DNA of 64,000 bases from Streptomyces sp. R41 (lineage in GTDB: Bacteria > Actinomycetota > Actinomycetes > Streptomycetales > Streptomycetaceae), in contig NZ_CP163443.1 of NCBI RefSeq assembly GCF_041053055.1, positions 1,550,001-1,614,000 on the forward strand. The letters are read 5' to 3'. Shown piece after piece: positions 10,421 through 19,200 of this stretch. Made by a program: the position numbers and the translations under genes. Positions within the stretch are counted from its first letter, which is position 1. Each line of letters begins with the position of its first letter. Below the pieces are notes generated by a model. The model did not search any database, was not told the origin of the DNA, and saw only the letters and a list, made by a program, of their open reading frames with translations.

Positions 10421-12229
10421 TCATTCGATGAGGGCTGCCTCGAAGGAACCCCCGAGGTATCGGTCCCGGCTGTCGCGCCGTTGCAGCTTGCCGGTCGTCG
10501 TGAGCGGCAGCGTCCCCGGCTTGAGGAGGACGACATCGTGTACCTGGATGCGGTGTCCCGCATGGACCGCGCGCCTGATCTCCTGCTTGATCTCCTGGAT
10601 GGCCACTTGATCACCGGTCTCGCCTCCGGCTGCCGTCGTCGTCTCGGCGAGCACGATGAGCCGTTCGTGTACGCCGTCGTCGACCGATACCGCGCAAGTA
10701 CCGAACTCGCGGACTGCCGGGTGGCTGGCCTCAACGGTGGCCTCGATGTCCTGCGGGTAGTGGTTGGCACCGGCGATGATGATGACATCCTTTGCCCGGC
10801 CGGTGATGAACAGCTCCCCGTTCTGCACAAAACCGAGGTCACCAGTACGGAGAAACCGCTCCCCCGGCTGGTCGGGAATGGACCCCATGAAGGTCTCGGC
10901 AGTCTCCTTAGGAGCGTTCAGATACCCCGTTGCGACGCTCGGGCCGGATACGAAGATCTCACCCACCTCGTCCTCCCCGCAGGGCTTGCCTGTCTCCAGG
11001 TCTACGGTTATGGCCGTGCTCAACGGATGGATCGGGCCGCAGCCGACCAACTCCCGGCTGTCCTGTGCCGACGCGGCTGGGCGCACCTTTCCGGCGGCGA
11101 GCGACTCGGAGTCCAGCCGCAGGACTTCCGGGGCCTGGCCGACCGGCACGGCCGTGACCATCACTGTCGCCTCGGCGAGGCCGTACGCGGGGGACAGCGC
11201 CTCGCGCCGGAAGCCGGCCTCCGCGAATGCCGCGCTGAAGCGGTCGAGCGTATCGGAGCGGACGGGCTCACCTCCGACCAGCGCCATCTCCCAGCGGCTG
11301 AGGTCGAGTTCCCGGCGCTGAGCGTCCGTCACCCGGCGGACGCACAGGTCGTAGGCGAAGTTCGGCGCGCAGCTGTCCGCGCGTCCGAGCCGGGAGATGG
11401 CCCGCAGCCACGTGAGCGGACGCTGCACGAAGGTCATCGTCGGCAGCAGGGTGACGTCCCGGCCGGAAAAAAGGGAGTCGAGGACATTGCAGATGAGGCC
11501 CATGTTGTGGTGCGGCGGCAGCCACGACACCGACGACGGGCGGGGCAGCCCGGCGTCGTCGGCAGACCGACGCGTGTTGTCGTATATCAACGACAGATTG
11601 TGCAGCACATTGCCATGAGTGATCGCGACGCCTTTCGGCACACCGGTCGATCCCGAGGAGTACTGCAGATAGGCGACCATCTCAGCGGCGGCCACCGGTG
11701 GGGTCCACTCCTGGGCCAGGTCCAGGCGTACCTCGTCGGTCGCCACCCGGTTGAGTTGGGCGAGCCCGTCGGTGTCGGTGAGGACGTGCTCCGCGGCGGC
11801 AAGCGCTGGGCCGGTCGACAGGAACAGCGAGGGCTCGGAACTCGCGGCAATCGACTCCACCCGAGTCCATTTGGCATTGCTCCGCGTCCCGTCGAGCGGA
11901 GCCACCGGCACCGGGATCAGACCCGCATAGATGCAGCCCAGGAAGGCGGCGTGGAAATCCAGTCCCGGCGGGTAACTCAGCAGCGCGCGTGCGCGCGCGG
12001 TAGGAACCTGCTGTCGTAGCGTCACGGCGACCGCCCGCGCCCGGCGGTCGAGTTCGGCCAGGGTCAGTGATTCTGATTCCTCGACACCGTCGCCCAGGAA
12101 CACAAAGCTCTTCCGGTCGGGCTCGGCTGCCGCACGAGTGCGGCACAGGTCGATCAGCGTCGGCAGTGCGCCGTGCTCGCCGGTCACCGCCTCGGGCAGT
12201 CGGACACCGTGCTCGTGATTGGTTCGCAT
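10421..12229 (-). CDS. Fatty acyl-AMP ligase (FAAL), canonical motifs
   Basis: A 602-residue ANL-superfamily enzyme resembling FadD32-type FAALs, which activate fatty acids as acyl-adenylates for transfer to an acyl carrier protein. Motifs in order: LLSYPPGLDFHAAFLGCIYAGLIPV near residue 65, the P-loop YLQYSSGSTGVPKGVAITHGN, VSWLPPHHNMGLI, YGLAEATVMV, FLRTGDLGF with GRAKDVIIIAGANHYPQDIE, and the C-terminal lysine in TTTGKLQRRDSRDRY. All key adenylation residues are present. The start is ATG 12229 with GGAG nine bases upstream. It lies 71 bases downstream of the second FAAL gene on the same strand, so they form one transcript. Confidence 0.88.
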   Translation of the reverse strand: MRTNHEHGVRLPEAVTGEHGALPTLIDLCRTRAAAEPDRKSFVFLGDGVEESESLTLAELDRRARAVAVTLRQQVPTARARALLSYPPGLDFHAAFLGCIYAGLIPVPVAPLDGTRSNAKWTRVESIAASSEPSLFLSTGPALAAAEHVLTDTDGLAQLNRVATDEVRLDLAQEWTPPVAAAEMVAYLQYSSGSTGVPKGVAITHGNVLHNLSLIYDNTRRSADDAGLPRPSSVSWLPPHHNMGLICNVLDSLFSGRDVTLLPTMTFVQRPLTWLRAISRLGRADSCAPNFAYDLCVRRVTDAQRRELDLSRWEMALVGGEPVRSDTLDRFSAAFAEAGFRREALSPAYGLAEATVMVTAVPVGQAPEVLRLDSESLAAGKVRPAASAQDSRELVGCGPIHPLSTAITVDLETGKPCGEDEVGEIFVSGPSVATGYLNAPKETAETFMGSIPDQPGERFLRTGDLGFVQNGELFITGRAKDVIIIAGANHYPQDIEATVEASHPAVREFGTCAVSVDDGVHERLIVLAETTTAAGGETGDQVAIQEIKQEIRRAVHAGHRIQVHDVVLLKPGTLPLTTTGKLQRRDSRDRYLGGSFEAALIE

Positions 12230-12300
12230 GTGACCACTCCAAACGGAGGAAGAGTAAGAAGGCGACGGACAGTTCGTGCGCCCCCTGCATGGAGCGACGT

Positions 12301-14097
12301 TCAGACTGTGGCGAATGCCCGCGCCCGGTACCTGGACCGGCACTGTGCGCGCTGCAACTTGCCGCTGGTGGTGAACGGCAGCGCACCGGCCTTGACCAAG
12401 AGGACGTCGTCGGCCCGGAGGCCGTGCCCGGCGAAGATGGCCTCCCGGACGGCTTCTTCGACCTCATCCGCCGCGAGGGTCGCGCGAGCACCTGACGGAG
12501 TGTCCGGGACGGGTTCGGTCATGACGCGGTACCGGCTGTTGATCTCAGCCAGGACGACGAGGCGCGTGCGTCCGCCGTCCTCGACGGTGAAGGCGCAGGA
12601 GCAGCCCTCCCGTATGGCGGGATGGCTTGCTGCCGCGGTCGCCTCGATGTCGTACGGGTAGTGCTGCATGCCCTCCACGACGATGAGGTCGTCCACACGG
12701 CAGGTGACGAAGAGCTGACCGCCGTCCAGAAAGCCCAGGCTGCCGGTGCGCAGGAACCGGCGGCCTTCGTGGCCGCGCACGGTGGCGTTGAACGTACGCG
12801 CTGTCTCCTTCGGGGCGTTCCAGTACGCGGCACCGATACTCGGTCCGGAAGCCAGGATCTCCCCTGTCTCGTCCGGGGCGCACGGATCGCCGGTGGCCGG
12901 ATCCACCACCGCGATGGTCATGGACGGGTGCACCTGGCCCAGGCCGACCAGCCGGCGGACCTCGTCCTCGCGACCGGCTCGCTGCACCTTGCCTTTCGCC
13001 AGCGCCACCGCGTCGAACCGGCGGATCACCGGTTCGGGCTCCACCGGCCCGCCGCTGAGCATGACAGTGGACTCGGCGATGCCGTAACTCGGGAAGAACG
13101 CCTCGCGGCGGAAGCCGAACGGGGCGAGCATGGCACTGAACTGGTCAATCATCTCTGCACGCACCGGCTCGTCGCCGACCACCGCGATCCGCCAGGCGCT
13201 GAGATCGAGGGAACGCAACTGCTCCTCGGAGACGCGCCGCAGGCACAACTCGTACCCGAAACCGGGTGCTGAACTGATGCCCGCCCCGCGGTCCGATATC
13301 GCGCGGAGCCAGTTGACCGGATGCTGGGTGAACGCCGAGGGCGGCATCAGTACGGCGTCGTACCCGACGTAGATCGGCTGCAGGACCCCGGTGATCAGTC
13401 CCATGTCGTGGAACACGGGCAGCCAGGACACGACAGGCGGCAGCCGGTCGAAGTCGTCCGTGGCCCGGGTACCGTTGGCCAAGATCAGCGAGAGGTTGTG
13501 CAGAACGTTGCCATGGGTGAGCTCCACACCCCGGGGCGGACCGGTCGTGCCGGAGGTGTACTGCAGGTACGCGATCGTGTCCGGGCCGATGCCGGGGGCA
13601 TTCCAGCCGTACGCGTCCGTCTCACTGATCTCGTCGGTCGCCACAGAGGTCGGCCGGCATGGTATGGAGATGTCCTTCAGCAACGCGTCGACACGGTTCA
13701 GCCTTGACCCGTTCGACAGCAGCACATCCGGCTGGCAGCTGTTGACGATTGCCCGGAAGCGCGTATACCGGTCGTCGACGCCGACGCGCAGCACCGGAGG
13801 AGCCGGCACCGCGATCAGGCCGGCATACAGGCAGCCGAAGAAGGCGGACACGAAGTCCAGGCCGGGCGGGTAACTCAGCACGGCGCGGGCGCCCTGCGGG
13901 GCTTGCCTGCTCAGACGCGCCGCGATTGCCCTTGCCCGGGCGTCCAGTTGGGCGAGGGTGAGCGAGTCGGACTCTTCGAGGCCGTTCTCCAGGAAGGCGA
14001 ACATCCGTCGATCCGGCTCCCTGGACGCGCGATACCTGCAGAGCTCGACCAAGGTCGTCGGCTCCAGTCGGGATTCTGTGACGGCATCCTCTGACAT
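12301..14097 (-). CDS. FAAL homologue with altered AMP-binding motifs
   Basis: A 598-residue homologue of the neighbouring FAAL, with AGGAGG seven to eight bases before ATG 14097. It keeps VLSYPPGLDFVSAFFGCLYAGLIAV, YLQYTSGTTGPPRGVELTHGN, VSWLPVFHDMGLI, YGIAESTVMLSGG and the C-terminal TTSGKLQR lysine. Two motifs are broken. The TGD motif whose Asp binds the AMP ribose reads TGS (Ser at about residue 453). The following G-R-x-K-D motif reads C-R-V-D-D (about residues 466-470). The P-loop also has PRG rather than PKG. It may be inactive, regulatory, or adapted to a different substrate. It is first in the transcript and divergent from the ketosynthase gene. Confidence 0.85.
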   Translation of the reverse strand: MSEDAVTESRLEPTTLVELCRYRASREPDRRMFAFLENGLEESDSLTLAQLDARARAIAARLSRQAPQGARAVLSYPPGLDFVSAFFGCLYAGLIAVPAPPVLRVGVDDRYTRFRAIVNSCQPDVLLSNGSRLNRVDALLKDISIPCRPTSVATDEISETDAYGWNAPGIGPDTIAYLQYTSGTTGPPRGVELTHGNVLHNLSLILANGTRATDDFDRLPPVVSWLPVFHDMGLITGVLQPIYVGYDAVLMPPSAFTQHPVNWLRAISDRGAGISSAPGFGYELCLRRVSEEQLRSLDLSAWRIAVVGDEPVRAEMIDQFSAMLAPFGFRREAFFPSYGIAESTVMLSGGPVEPEPVIRRFDAVALAKGKVQRAGREDEVRRLVGLGQVHPSMTIAVVDPATGDPCAPDETGEILASGPSIGAAYWNAPKETARTFNATVRGHEGRRFLRTGSLGFLDGGQLFVTCRVDDLIVVEGMQHYPYDIEATAAASHPAIREGCSCAFTVEDGGRTRLVVLAEINSRYRVMTEPVPDTPSGARATLAADEVEEAVREAIFAGHGLRADDVLLVKAGALPFTTSGKLQRAQCRSRYRARAFATV

Positions 14098-14464
14098 CGT
14101 GGTCCTCCTGTTCGACTCGGCCATTGGCCCCTGCCATTTGCCCACTGACCGCCGGGACTTGGTTACGTATCCAGCCATTGCTGTACGTGTGCGTCATGGT
14201 GGTTCCACTCGCAGAGATGCTAAGTCGGCAGAGAAATATCGGGTATCCGCCGCGGGATGGTGTCCATCCCCCTACCGGAGGCGAGCTTCGAGTAAGCCGG
14301 AAGACGGATGAAAGCCATCCTCCGGTCGCCGTCACGGTTCGGTCCGTCGGCCGTTACGGAAAGCGCCTCGTACTGGCTACCGTCATGACGACGGCCAGTG
14401 GACGACGAATGGCCCGTATCCAAGGGAGAACATTTCCCCAGAAGGCTTCAGAAAGGGAACCTTG
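14098..14464. promoter_or_regulatory. Divergent promoter region between FAAL operon and ketosynthase
   Basis: A 367-base region separating divergent starts. The only short features are the ribosome binding site of each gene at either end (AGGAGG on the minus strand near 14105, AAGGGA near 14453). No small acyl-carrier-protein gene was found in any frame. Exact promoter elements could not be assigned. Confidence 0.5.
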
Positions 14465-15772
14465 ATGTCCTACGACGCATCTGACGACTACTTCTTGGGT
14501 TATCCGAAGCTCCCCGAACTCCCCGAACTCCCCGGTCGCCCGGACGGGGAGGTCCTGGGTACGACCGGCGTTGTGGTCACCGGTTTGGGAATGACCACGC
14601 CGCTGGGTGGCAACGTCCACTCCACCTGGGAGGCGCTGCTCGCCGGCGAATCCCCGATCACCGTGCTCGACGAACCGTGGGCTCGCGATCTGCCCGTACG
14701 GCTGGCAGGCCGGCTGAGTCAGGAACCGACCGAGGTACTGGACCGGGTCGAGGCCCGACGGATGGACCGCTGCCAGCAGATTGCCATGGTGGCTGCCCGG
14801 CAGGCATGGGCCGACGCCGGCGCGCCCGAGGTGGCGCCGGAGCGGCTGGCCGTGGTGATCGGCACCGGCCTCGGCGGCGGGACGACGCTGGTCGACCAGC
14901 ACGACCTGTCCTTGGCCAAGGGGCCGGGCCGCGTGTCGCCATTCGCGGTGACAATGCTGATGCCCAACGGTTCGGCCGCCGCCGTCAGTCTGGCTCTCGA
15001 CGCCCGGGCCGGCGCCCACGCGCCGACCAGTGCCTGCGCCTCCGGAGCGGAGGCAATAGCCATGGGGCTCGCCATACTGCGTGCCGGGCGGGCCGATGTC
15101 GTTGTCGCCGGCGGCACCGAGGCATGCATCGGCCGGCTGTCCATGGCGGCTTTCGCCCGCATGGGAGCCCTGTCCGGCCGTCATGAGGACCCTCAGAACG
15201 CATCGCGGCCGTTCGACAGCGCCCGTGACGGCTTCGTCATGTCCGAGGGCGGCGGCGCCGTCGTGCTGGAGCGAACCCAGTTCGCGAAAGCTCGTGGCGC
15301 GCGGATGTATGCCACGCTCGCCGGTACAGGGATGAGCTCCGACGCGCACACCATGACATCTCCGTCAGCGGACGGTCAGATCAGTGCGATCCGCGAGGCC
15401 TTGCGCTCCGGCGGCCTCGGCCCGCAGGACATCGTTCACGTCAACGCCCACGCTCCCGGTACTCCCGTCGGTGACCGTATCGAGGCGACGGCATTGCTGG
15501 AATCGCTCGGTCCGCATGCTCTTGTGACGGCGACCAAGTCGATCACCGGGCATCTCATAGGCGGGGCCGGCGCGATCGAGGCCATCTTCACGGTCCTGAG
15601 CGTCTTCACCGACGTGATTCCCGCGACCAGGAACCTCGACGACAAGGATCCCGAGGTGAAGGTGGAAATCGTCACGGCAACCCAGCGGCGCATCAGGGTC
15701 ACCGCGGCCATCTCGAACTCCTTCGGTTTCGGCGGTCACAACGTGGTCCTCGCGTTCACCAAGCCCGCCTGA
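14465..15772 (+). CDS. Beta-ketoacyl-ACP synthase II-like enzyme
   Basis: A 435-residue thiolase-fold condensing enzyme. The Cys-His-His triad is visible: Cys in PTSACASGAEA, the first His in VNAHAPGTPVGD and the second in KSITGHLIGGAGAIEA. The C-terminal NSFGFGGHNVVLAF is also typical. The wording NAHAxxTPxGD is closer to KasA/FabF types than to plant-type NAHGTST. The first 35 residues are an extension containing a LPELPELP repeat before VVVTGLGMTTPLGG. An AAGGGA site precedes ATG 14465. With the divergent FAAL genes this suggests elongation of an AMP-activated fatty acid on an unseen carrier protein. Its 3' end overlaps the convergent regulator gene by 37 bases. Confidence 0.9.
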   Translation: MSYDASDDYFLGYPKLPELPELPGRPDGEVLGTTGVVVTGLGMTTPLGGNVHSTWEALLAGESPITVLDEPWARDLPVRLAGRLSQEPTEVLDRVEARRMDRCQQIAMVAARQAWADAGAPEVAPERLAVVIGTGLGGGTTLVDQHDLSLAKGPGRVSPFAVTMLMPNGSAAAVSLALDARAGAHAPTSACASGAEAIAMGLAILRAGRADVVVAGGTEACIGRLSMAAFARMGALSGRHEDPQNASRPFDSARDGFVMSEGGGAVVLERTQFAKARGARMYATLAGTGMSSDAHTMTSPSADGQISAIREALRSGGLGPQDIVHVNAHAPGTPVGDRIEATALLESLGPHALVTATKSITGHLIGGAGAIEAIFTVLSVFTDVIPATRNLDDKDPEVKVEIVTATQRRIRVTAAISNSFGFGGHNVVLAFTKPA

Positions 15773-16506
15773 CCACGGGCTCGGGACGGACCGGAGGGCA
15801 GGGGGCCTGCCGCGGCCTGTATGGCCCGCGGTGGCTGGGGCGGGTGCACGAGACCGCTCCGCTGGGCCATCAGCGCCGCGTGCATCCGGTTCGGCAACTC
15901 GAGCTTGGCGAGGATGCGCGAGACGTGGGACTTCACGGTGGCGAGCGTGACATGCAGCTCGTGGGCGATCTCCTGGTTCGACCTGCCCATGGCTATACCG
16001 CAGAGAACTTGGGTCTCGCGGCCGCTCAGGCTTGCCAGGGCGACCGCGTGAGACCGCTCATGTGGCGGCGGCAGGATCTCGAACCGATCGATCAGCCGTC
16101 GGGTCATCGTGGGGCACAAGAAGGCCGCGCCGTCAGCAACCGCACGGACGGCTGAGATCAGCTCGTCCTGGCTGGCACTCTTGAGCAGAAAACCACGTGC
16201 GCCCGCCTTCAGCGACCCGAGCAGATGGCTGTCAAGGGCGTTGCTGGTCAGGACAATTATCCCCGGCGCGACTCCGGGTAGTGCCGTCCCCAAAGGCTGG
16301 GCGAGTTTCCGGATGAATTCGCATTCGGCATCCACGAGGACGACCTGCGGTCGCCGCAGCTCGGCCATGCGTAATGCTTCCTCGCCGACCCTCGTATCGG
16401 CGACCACCGTGATATCCGGCGCCTCCCCGAGGGCCTGCCGGAATCCGCGGCGCACGAGATCCTCATTGTCGACCAGCATTACTTCCAACGTGCTGAAGTC
16501 GTCCAT
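15736..16506 (-). CDS. NarL/LuxR-family response regulator (orphan)
   Basis: A 256-residue regulator. Receiver domain: acidic pair in VDNEDLVRRGF, probable phospho-acceptor Asp in VVLVDAE, Thr/Ser in IIVLTSNA, and Lys in GFLLKSAS. C-terminal LuxR HTH: LSGRETQVLCGIAMGRSNQEIAHELHVTLATVKSHVSRILAKLELPNR, followed by a 45-residue Pro/Ala-rich tail. The usual M-P after the acceptor Asp is absent (DAECEF). No histidine kinase is adjacent. The start is taken at ATG 16506, six bases after a GGAG; a tandem ATG at 16509 is possible. It runs convergently into the ketosynthase gene and probably controls the lipid cluster. Confidence 0.82.
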   Translation of the reverse strand: MDDFSTLEVMLVDNEDLVRRGFRQALGEAPDITVVADTRVGEEALRMAELRRPQVVLVDAECEFIRKLAQPLGTALPGVAPGIIVLTSNALDSHLLGSLKAGARGFLLKSASQDELISAVRAVADGAAFLCPTMTRRLIDRFEILPPPHERSHAVALASLSGRETQVLCGIAMGRSNQEIAHELHVTLATVKSHVSRILAKLELPNRMHAALMAQRSGLVHPPQPPRAIQAAAGPLPSGPSRARGQAGLVNARTTL

Positions 16507-16775
16507 CATTCGCTCCGCCCGTGCGATTCGGAAGTGCCCCCGTTGCCTTCGGCAACCAGCAACCGGCACTGTGCGTTTCACTGGCTGTGCTCGAGAATGT
16601 TTTCCGGTGCAGCGGTTGCGCACGTGATGACCGTGGGGCGCGCCGAGCGCTACAGACAAACGGTGGCTGATAACGCGTACGCCCCCTGGCCCGCACGCAC
16701 ATCCCGACTAGGCTGAATGGCAGCCTACGGCGGGATACGCCGCATCGATCCCTTCCAATGCTAGGGGGATTGGCA

Positions 16776-17882
16776 GTGCTGGTTCCAGGCAATGGCGGCC
16801 ATGCTGTTGGCCGTTCCGGACACAGGGCGGCGGCCGACGAAGTCTCCACAGCTCCGCGGCTGTTCAACCGAGGCATCGCAGGCGTGCGCGCGATGGTGGA
16901 CGTGGGCGTCGAGCGCGGAGTGCCCGTACCGGCATGCCTCGACGGCAGTGGTGTGGACGAGAACGCTCTTGCCGACGATGCCGCACATGTCCGGGCCTGG
17001 CAGGAGCTCACTGTGGCGCAGAACCTGGTCCGCGCCACGGGCGACGCTCCCGGCCTGGGGCTCGAGGTCGGCAGCCGGATTCCGCTGCGTACGTACAGCG
17101 TGTTGGGCTTCGCACTCCTCGCCAGCCCGACGCTGCGCGAGGCCGCGGCTGTGGGACTGCGCTACCTGGAACTCACCTTCGCCATGGTCGGGATCCACCT
17201 TCAGGAGGACGGAAACGAGGTCCGTCTCGTCCTGGACGACGGGCTGGTGCCCCCGCCCGTCCGGCACTTCTTCATCGAGCGGGAAATAGCCAATATCCGG
17301 GCCCTCCTTGACACCATTGTGGGCCGGCCCTTCACCCCCCTCCGGCTGGATCTGCGCTTCCCACGGCCTGAAAAGTCCGCGCCGTACGACGCGTTTGACG
17401 ACGTGCCCATCGCCTTCGGGGCGCCGCGCAACGCGATCGTCACCCTCGCGACGGTACTGGAGCAGTCGCTGCCGCAGGCGGACCAGCACACCATGGAGGT
17501 GTGCGAACGCGAGTGCAGGCTCCTGCTGGCCCGGCGCACCGACACCGGATTCGCAGCGCGGGTACGGGAACTGCTCATGCAGTGGCCGGACGGCATCCCC
17601 GACATGGGCGTTGCCGCAGCCGCGCTGCACGTCTCCACCCGCACTCTGCACCGACGTCTGGCGGTGGAGGGTACGTCCTACCGGCGTCTGATCGACGCAG
17701 CGCGGCACGCTCGTGCTGTCGAGATGCTGTCCACCCTCGGACTCGGCGTCGACCAGATCGCCGTACGTCTCGGGTACGCCGACGCAGCGGCATTCATCCG
17801 CGCGTTCCGCCGGTGGACCGGTGCGACCCCCGGTGCCTACCGAACGCGATCAGTACGCAACCTGTCGGGGGCCCACGAGTGA
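16776..17882 (+). CDS. AraC-family regulator with arabinose-binding-like N-terminal domain
   Basis: A 368-residue regulator started at GTG 16776 because AGGGGG lies just upstream; an in-frame ATG at 16758 has no such site. The N-terminal 200 residues match the OruR/GbuR-type ligand domain (LGLEVGSRIPLRTYSVLGFALLASPTLREAAAVGLRYLEL). The C-terminal double HTH reads VAAAALHVSTRTLHRRLAVEGTSYRRLIDAAR, then LGVDQIAVRLGYADAAAFIRAFRRWTGATPGAYR, canonical for AraC. The stop overlaps the GTG of the TetR gene. A regulator of the same architecture is encoded at 28294-29376. It may sense a fatty acid or related ligand, which is inference from the neighbours. Confidence 0.88.
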   Translation: MLVPGNGGHAVGRSGHRAAADEVSTAPRLFNRGIAGVRAMVDVGVERGVPVPACLDGSGVDENALADDAAHVRAWQELTVAQNLVRATGDAPGLGLEVGSRIPLRTYSVLGFALLASPTLREAAAVGLRYLELTFAMVGIHLQEDGNEVRLVLDDGLVPPPVRHFFIEREIANIRALLDTIVGRPFTPLRLDLRFPRPEKSAPYDAFDDVPIAFGAPRNAIVTLATVLEQSLPQADQHTMEVCERECRLLLARRTDTGFAARVRELLMQWPDGIPDMGVAAAALHVSTRTLHRRLAVEGTSYRRLIDAARHARAVEMLSTLGLGVDQIAVRLGYADAAAFIRAFRRWTGATPGAYRTRSVRNLSGAHE

Positions 17883-18463
17883 AGGACGGCCTGCTGCCTC
17901 AGTGGGGCGGCGCGGTAATGCTGGCCGTGTACGCCGTGGTGATCGCCACTGCTGCGCGCCTCATCGCCGAACACGGGAGCGTGGGCCTGACCGTGCGCGG
18001 CATCGCCCGCGAGGCCAAGGTCGCCGACGGCGTGTTGTACAACCACTTCGCGGACAAGGAAGAACTCCTCGCTGAAGCCGTGCACGCGCACGTCACGACC
18101 GTCATGACTGGCGCCCGTGAATCGCCGGTGGCCGGTCAGGGCACCGTCGAGGACAACCTCCGCGACTACATCACCCGCGGGCTCGAGGTGCTCACCCGTA
18201 TTCTTCCGGTCTTCGCCGGACTCATCTCCCAGCACAAGATCTTCGCTCGTTTCGCGACCATGCATGCTCCCGGTATGGGAGCAGGGCGCGACGGTCTGCG
18301 AGCCGCCCTGTCCGACTGCCTCCGGGACGAGCAGCAACTGGGCCGACTGGCTCCGGAAGCCCGGGGCGACGCGGCGGCCACCATGACCAACGACCGGCAA
18401 CGACCGACAACGACCGTCCGACCGCAGGTCAGTTGGGGTGTGCGACCCGCTGACCAGGGATGA
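17879..18463 (+). CDS. TetR-family regulator with unusual C-terminus
   Basis: A TetR-type HTH is clear: AARLIAEHGSVGLTVRGIAREAKVADGVLYNHFADKEELLAEAV. The ligand domain follows to about EARGDAAATM. The last 30 residues (NDRQRPTTTVRP...) come from a run of three CAACGACCG 10-base repeats and do not look like the family, whose last helix is normally hydrophobic. The C-terminus has therefore probably been truncated and replaced. A GTG at 17879 overlaps the AraC stop; an internal ATG at 17918 is an alternative start. Ligand control may be lost even if DNA binding persists. Confidence 0.7.
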   Translation: MKDGLLPQWGGAVMLAVYAVVIATAARLIAEHGSVGLTVRGIAREAKVADGVLYNHFADKEELLAEAVHAHVTTVMTGARESPVAGQGTVEDNLRDYITRGLEVLTRILPVFAGLISQHKIFARFATMHAPGMGAGRDGLRAALSDCLRDEQQLGRLAPEARGDAAATMTNDRQRPTTTVRPQVSWGVRPADQG

Positions 18464-18515
18464 AAAACGGGCCCGCCAGACCCAGGGCAAGAAGAAGAAG
18501 CAACCCCTAACGATC

Positions 18516-18553
18516 AAGCCCCCTACCAGCGAAGACCCGCGGGTAGGGGGCTT
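18516..18553. terminator. Strong bidirectional hairpin terminator
   Basis: Twelve bases AAGCCCCCTACC pair perfectly with GGTAGGGGGCTT across a 14-base loop. It lies about 50 bases after the TetR stop and about 80 bases beyond the end of the minus-strand peptide gene, so it can terminate both convergent transcripts. Confidence 0.8.
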
Positions 18554-18630
18554 GTCGCTGTGGACGCCGATCGGCGGTCAGGCTGCCGGTATCAGCGATC
18601 CCGCGATGAGGAAGTCCCGCGATCTGACGA

Positions 18631-18840
18631 TCAGAAGGAGACCGTGGCGCCGACCTGGTGGTACTGGCCGACGGTGTCCAGGACCCCGTCCTTGACCGCG
18701 CCGAACTGACCCACGAGGTCCGAGCTGCTGATCGCCGTGGGGCCGGCGGCGATGCCGACCTCCGGGCTCAGGCCGCCGGAGACGGTGTCGAGCTCGGCGT
18801 CAGAGATTTCAAGGGTCTGAACCTGGGGAGCGGAGTTCAT
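18631..18840 (-). CDS. Double-glycine leader peptide, bacteriocin/RiPP-like precursor
   Basis: A 69-residue peptide with ATG at 18840 and AAGGGC upstream. Residues 1-23 form an acidic leader ending LEISDAELDTVSGG, the classic Gly-Gly processing motif with conserved E, L and V positions. The predicted core (about 46 residues, LSPEVGIAAG... to ...QVGATVSF) is rich in Gly, Val, Ala and Ser, contains Ser/Thr, but has no Cys. That argues against a lanthipeptide or disulfide bacteriocin. No modifying enzyme, C39 peptidase or dedicated exporter lies nearby. Similar orphan VSGG peptides occur in Streptomyces; function is unknown. Confidence 0.65.
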   Translation of the reverse strand: MNSAPQVQTLEISDAELDTVSGGLSPEVGIAAGPTAISSSDLVGQFGAVKDGVLDTVGQYHQVGATVSF

Positions 18841-19200
18841 GAAGAAACTGCCCTTCGTATGGATGTTCCACAAGGGGGAGCGGCCAAGCTGGGGATAGCC
18901 GGTGGGCCGCGACCGCAGGCGCGCGCCATCCGTTTCCGGACGTCTTGGCGCGATCCCGTCGGCGCGAAGGATCAAATCACGGAGGGTGCCAGGCATCCAG
19001 TCGGTGGCTGTTCATGGCACGGCAGTTGAAACGTTCGGCTACTCATCCATGCACGCATGCACACGAATTGACGGCAGCTTCTCTACATGCAGCGCCGTAC
19101 AGGAAACCGACAGCTATTGCCACGGCAGCTCCGACCAGGACAACTCCGCACCAACAGCACGCACCCGTGCCGCAGTTGCGCATTCGCTGTGCAGATTCAG
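18841..19200. other. Upstream region of the leader peptide gene
   Basis: About 360 bases with no credible gene. It should contain the promoter of the minus-strand peptide gene, but no recognisable -10/-35 pair can be defended. An AT-richer patch lies around 19020-19090, unlike the coding regions around it. Confidence 0.4.

Noticed and set aside
14098-14464. Possible small acyl carrier protein gene between FAAL and ketosynthase
   Set aside because: No frame carries the G-x-D-S-L phosphopantetheine site or an ACP-like length.
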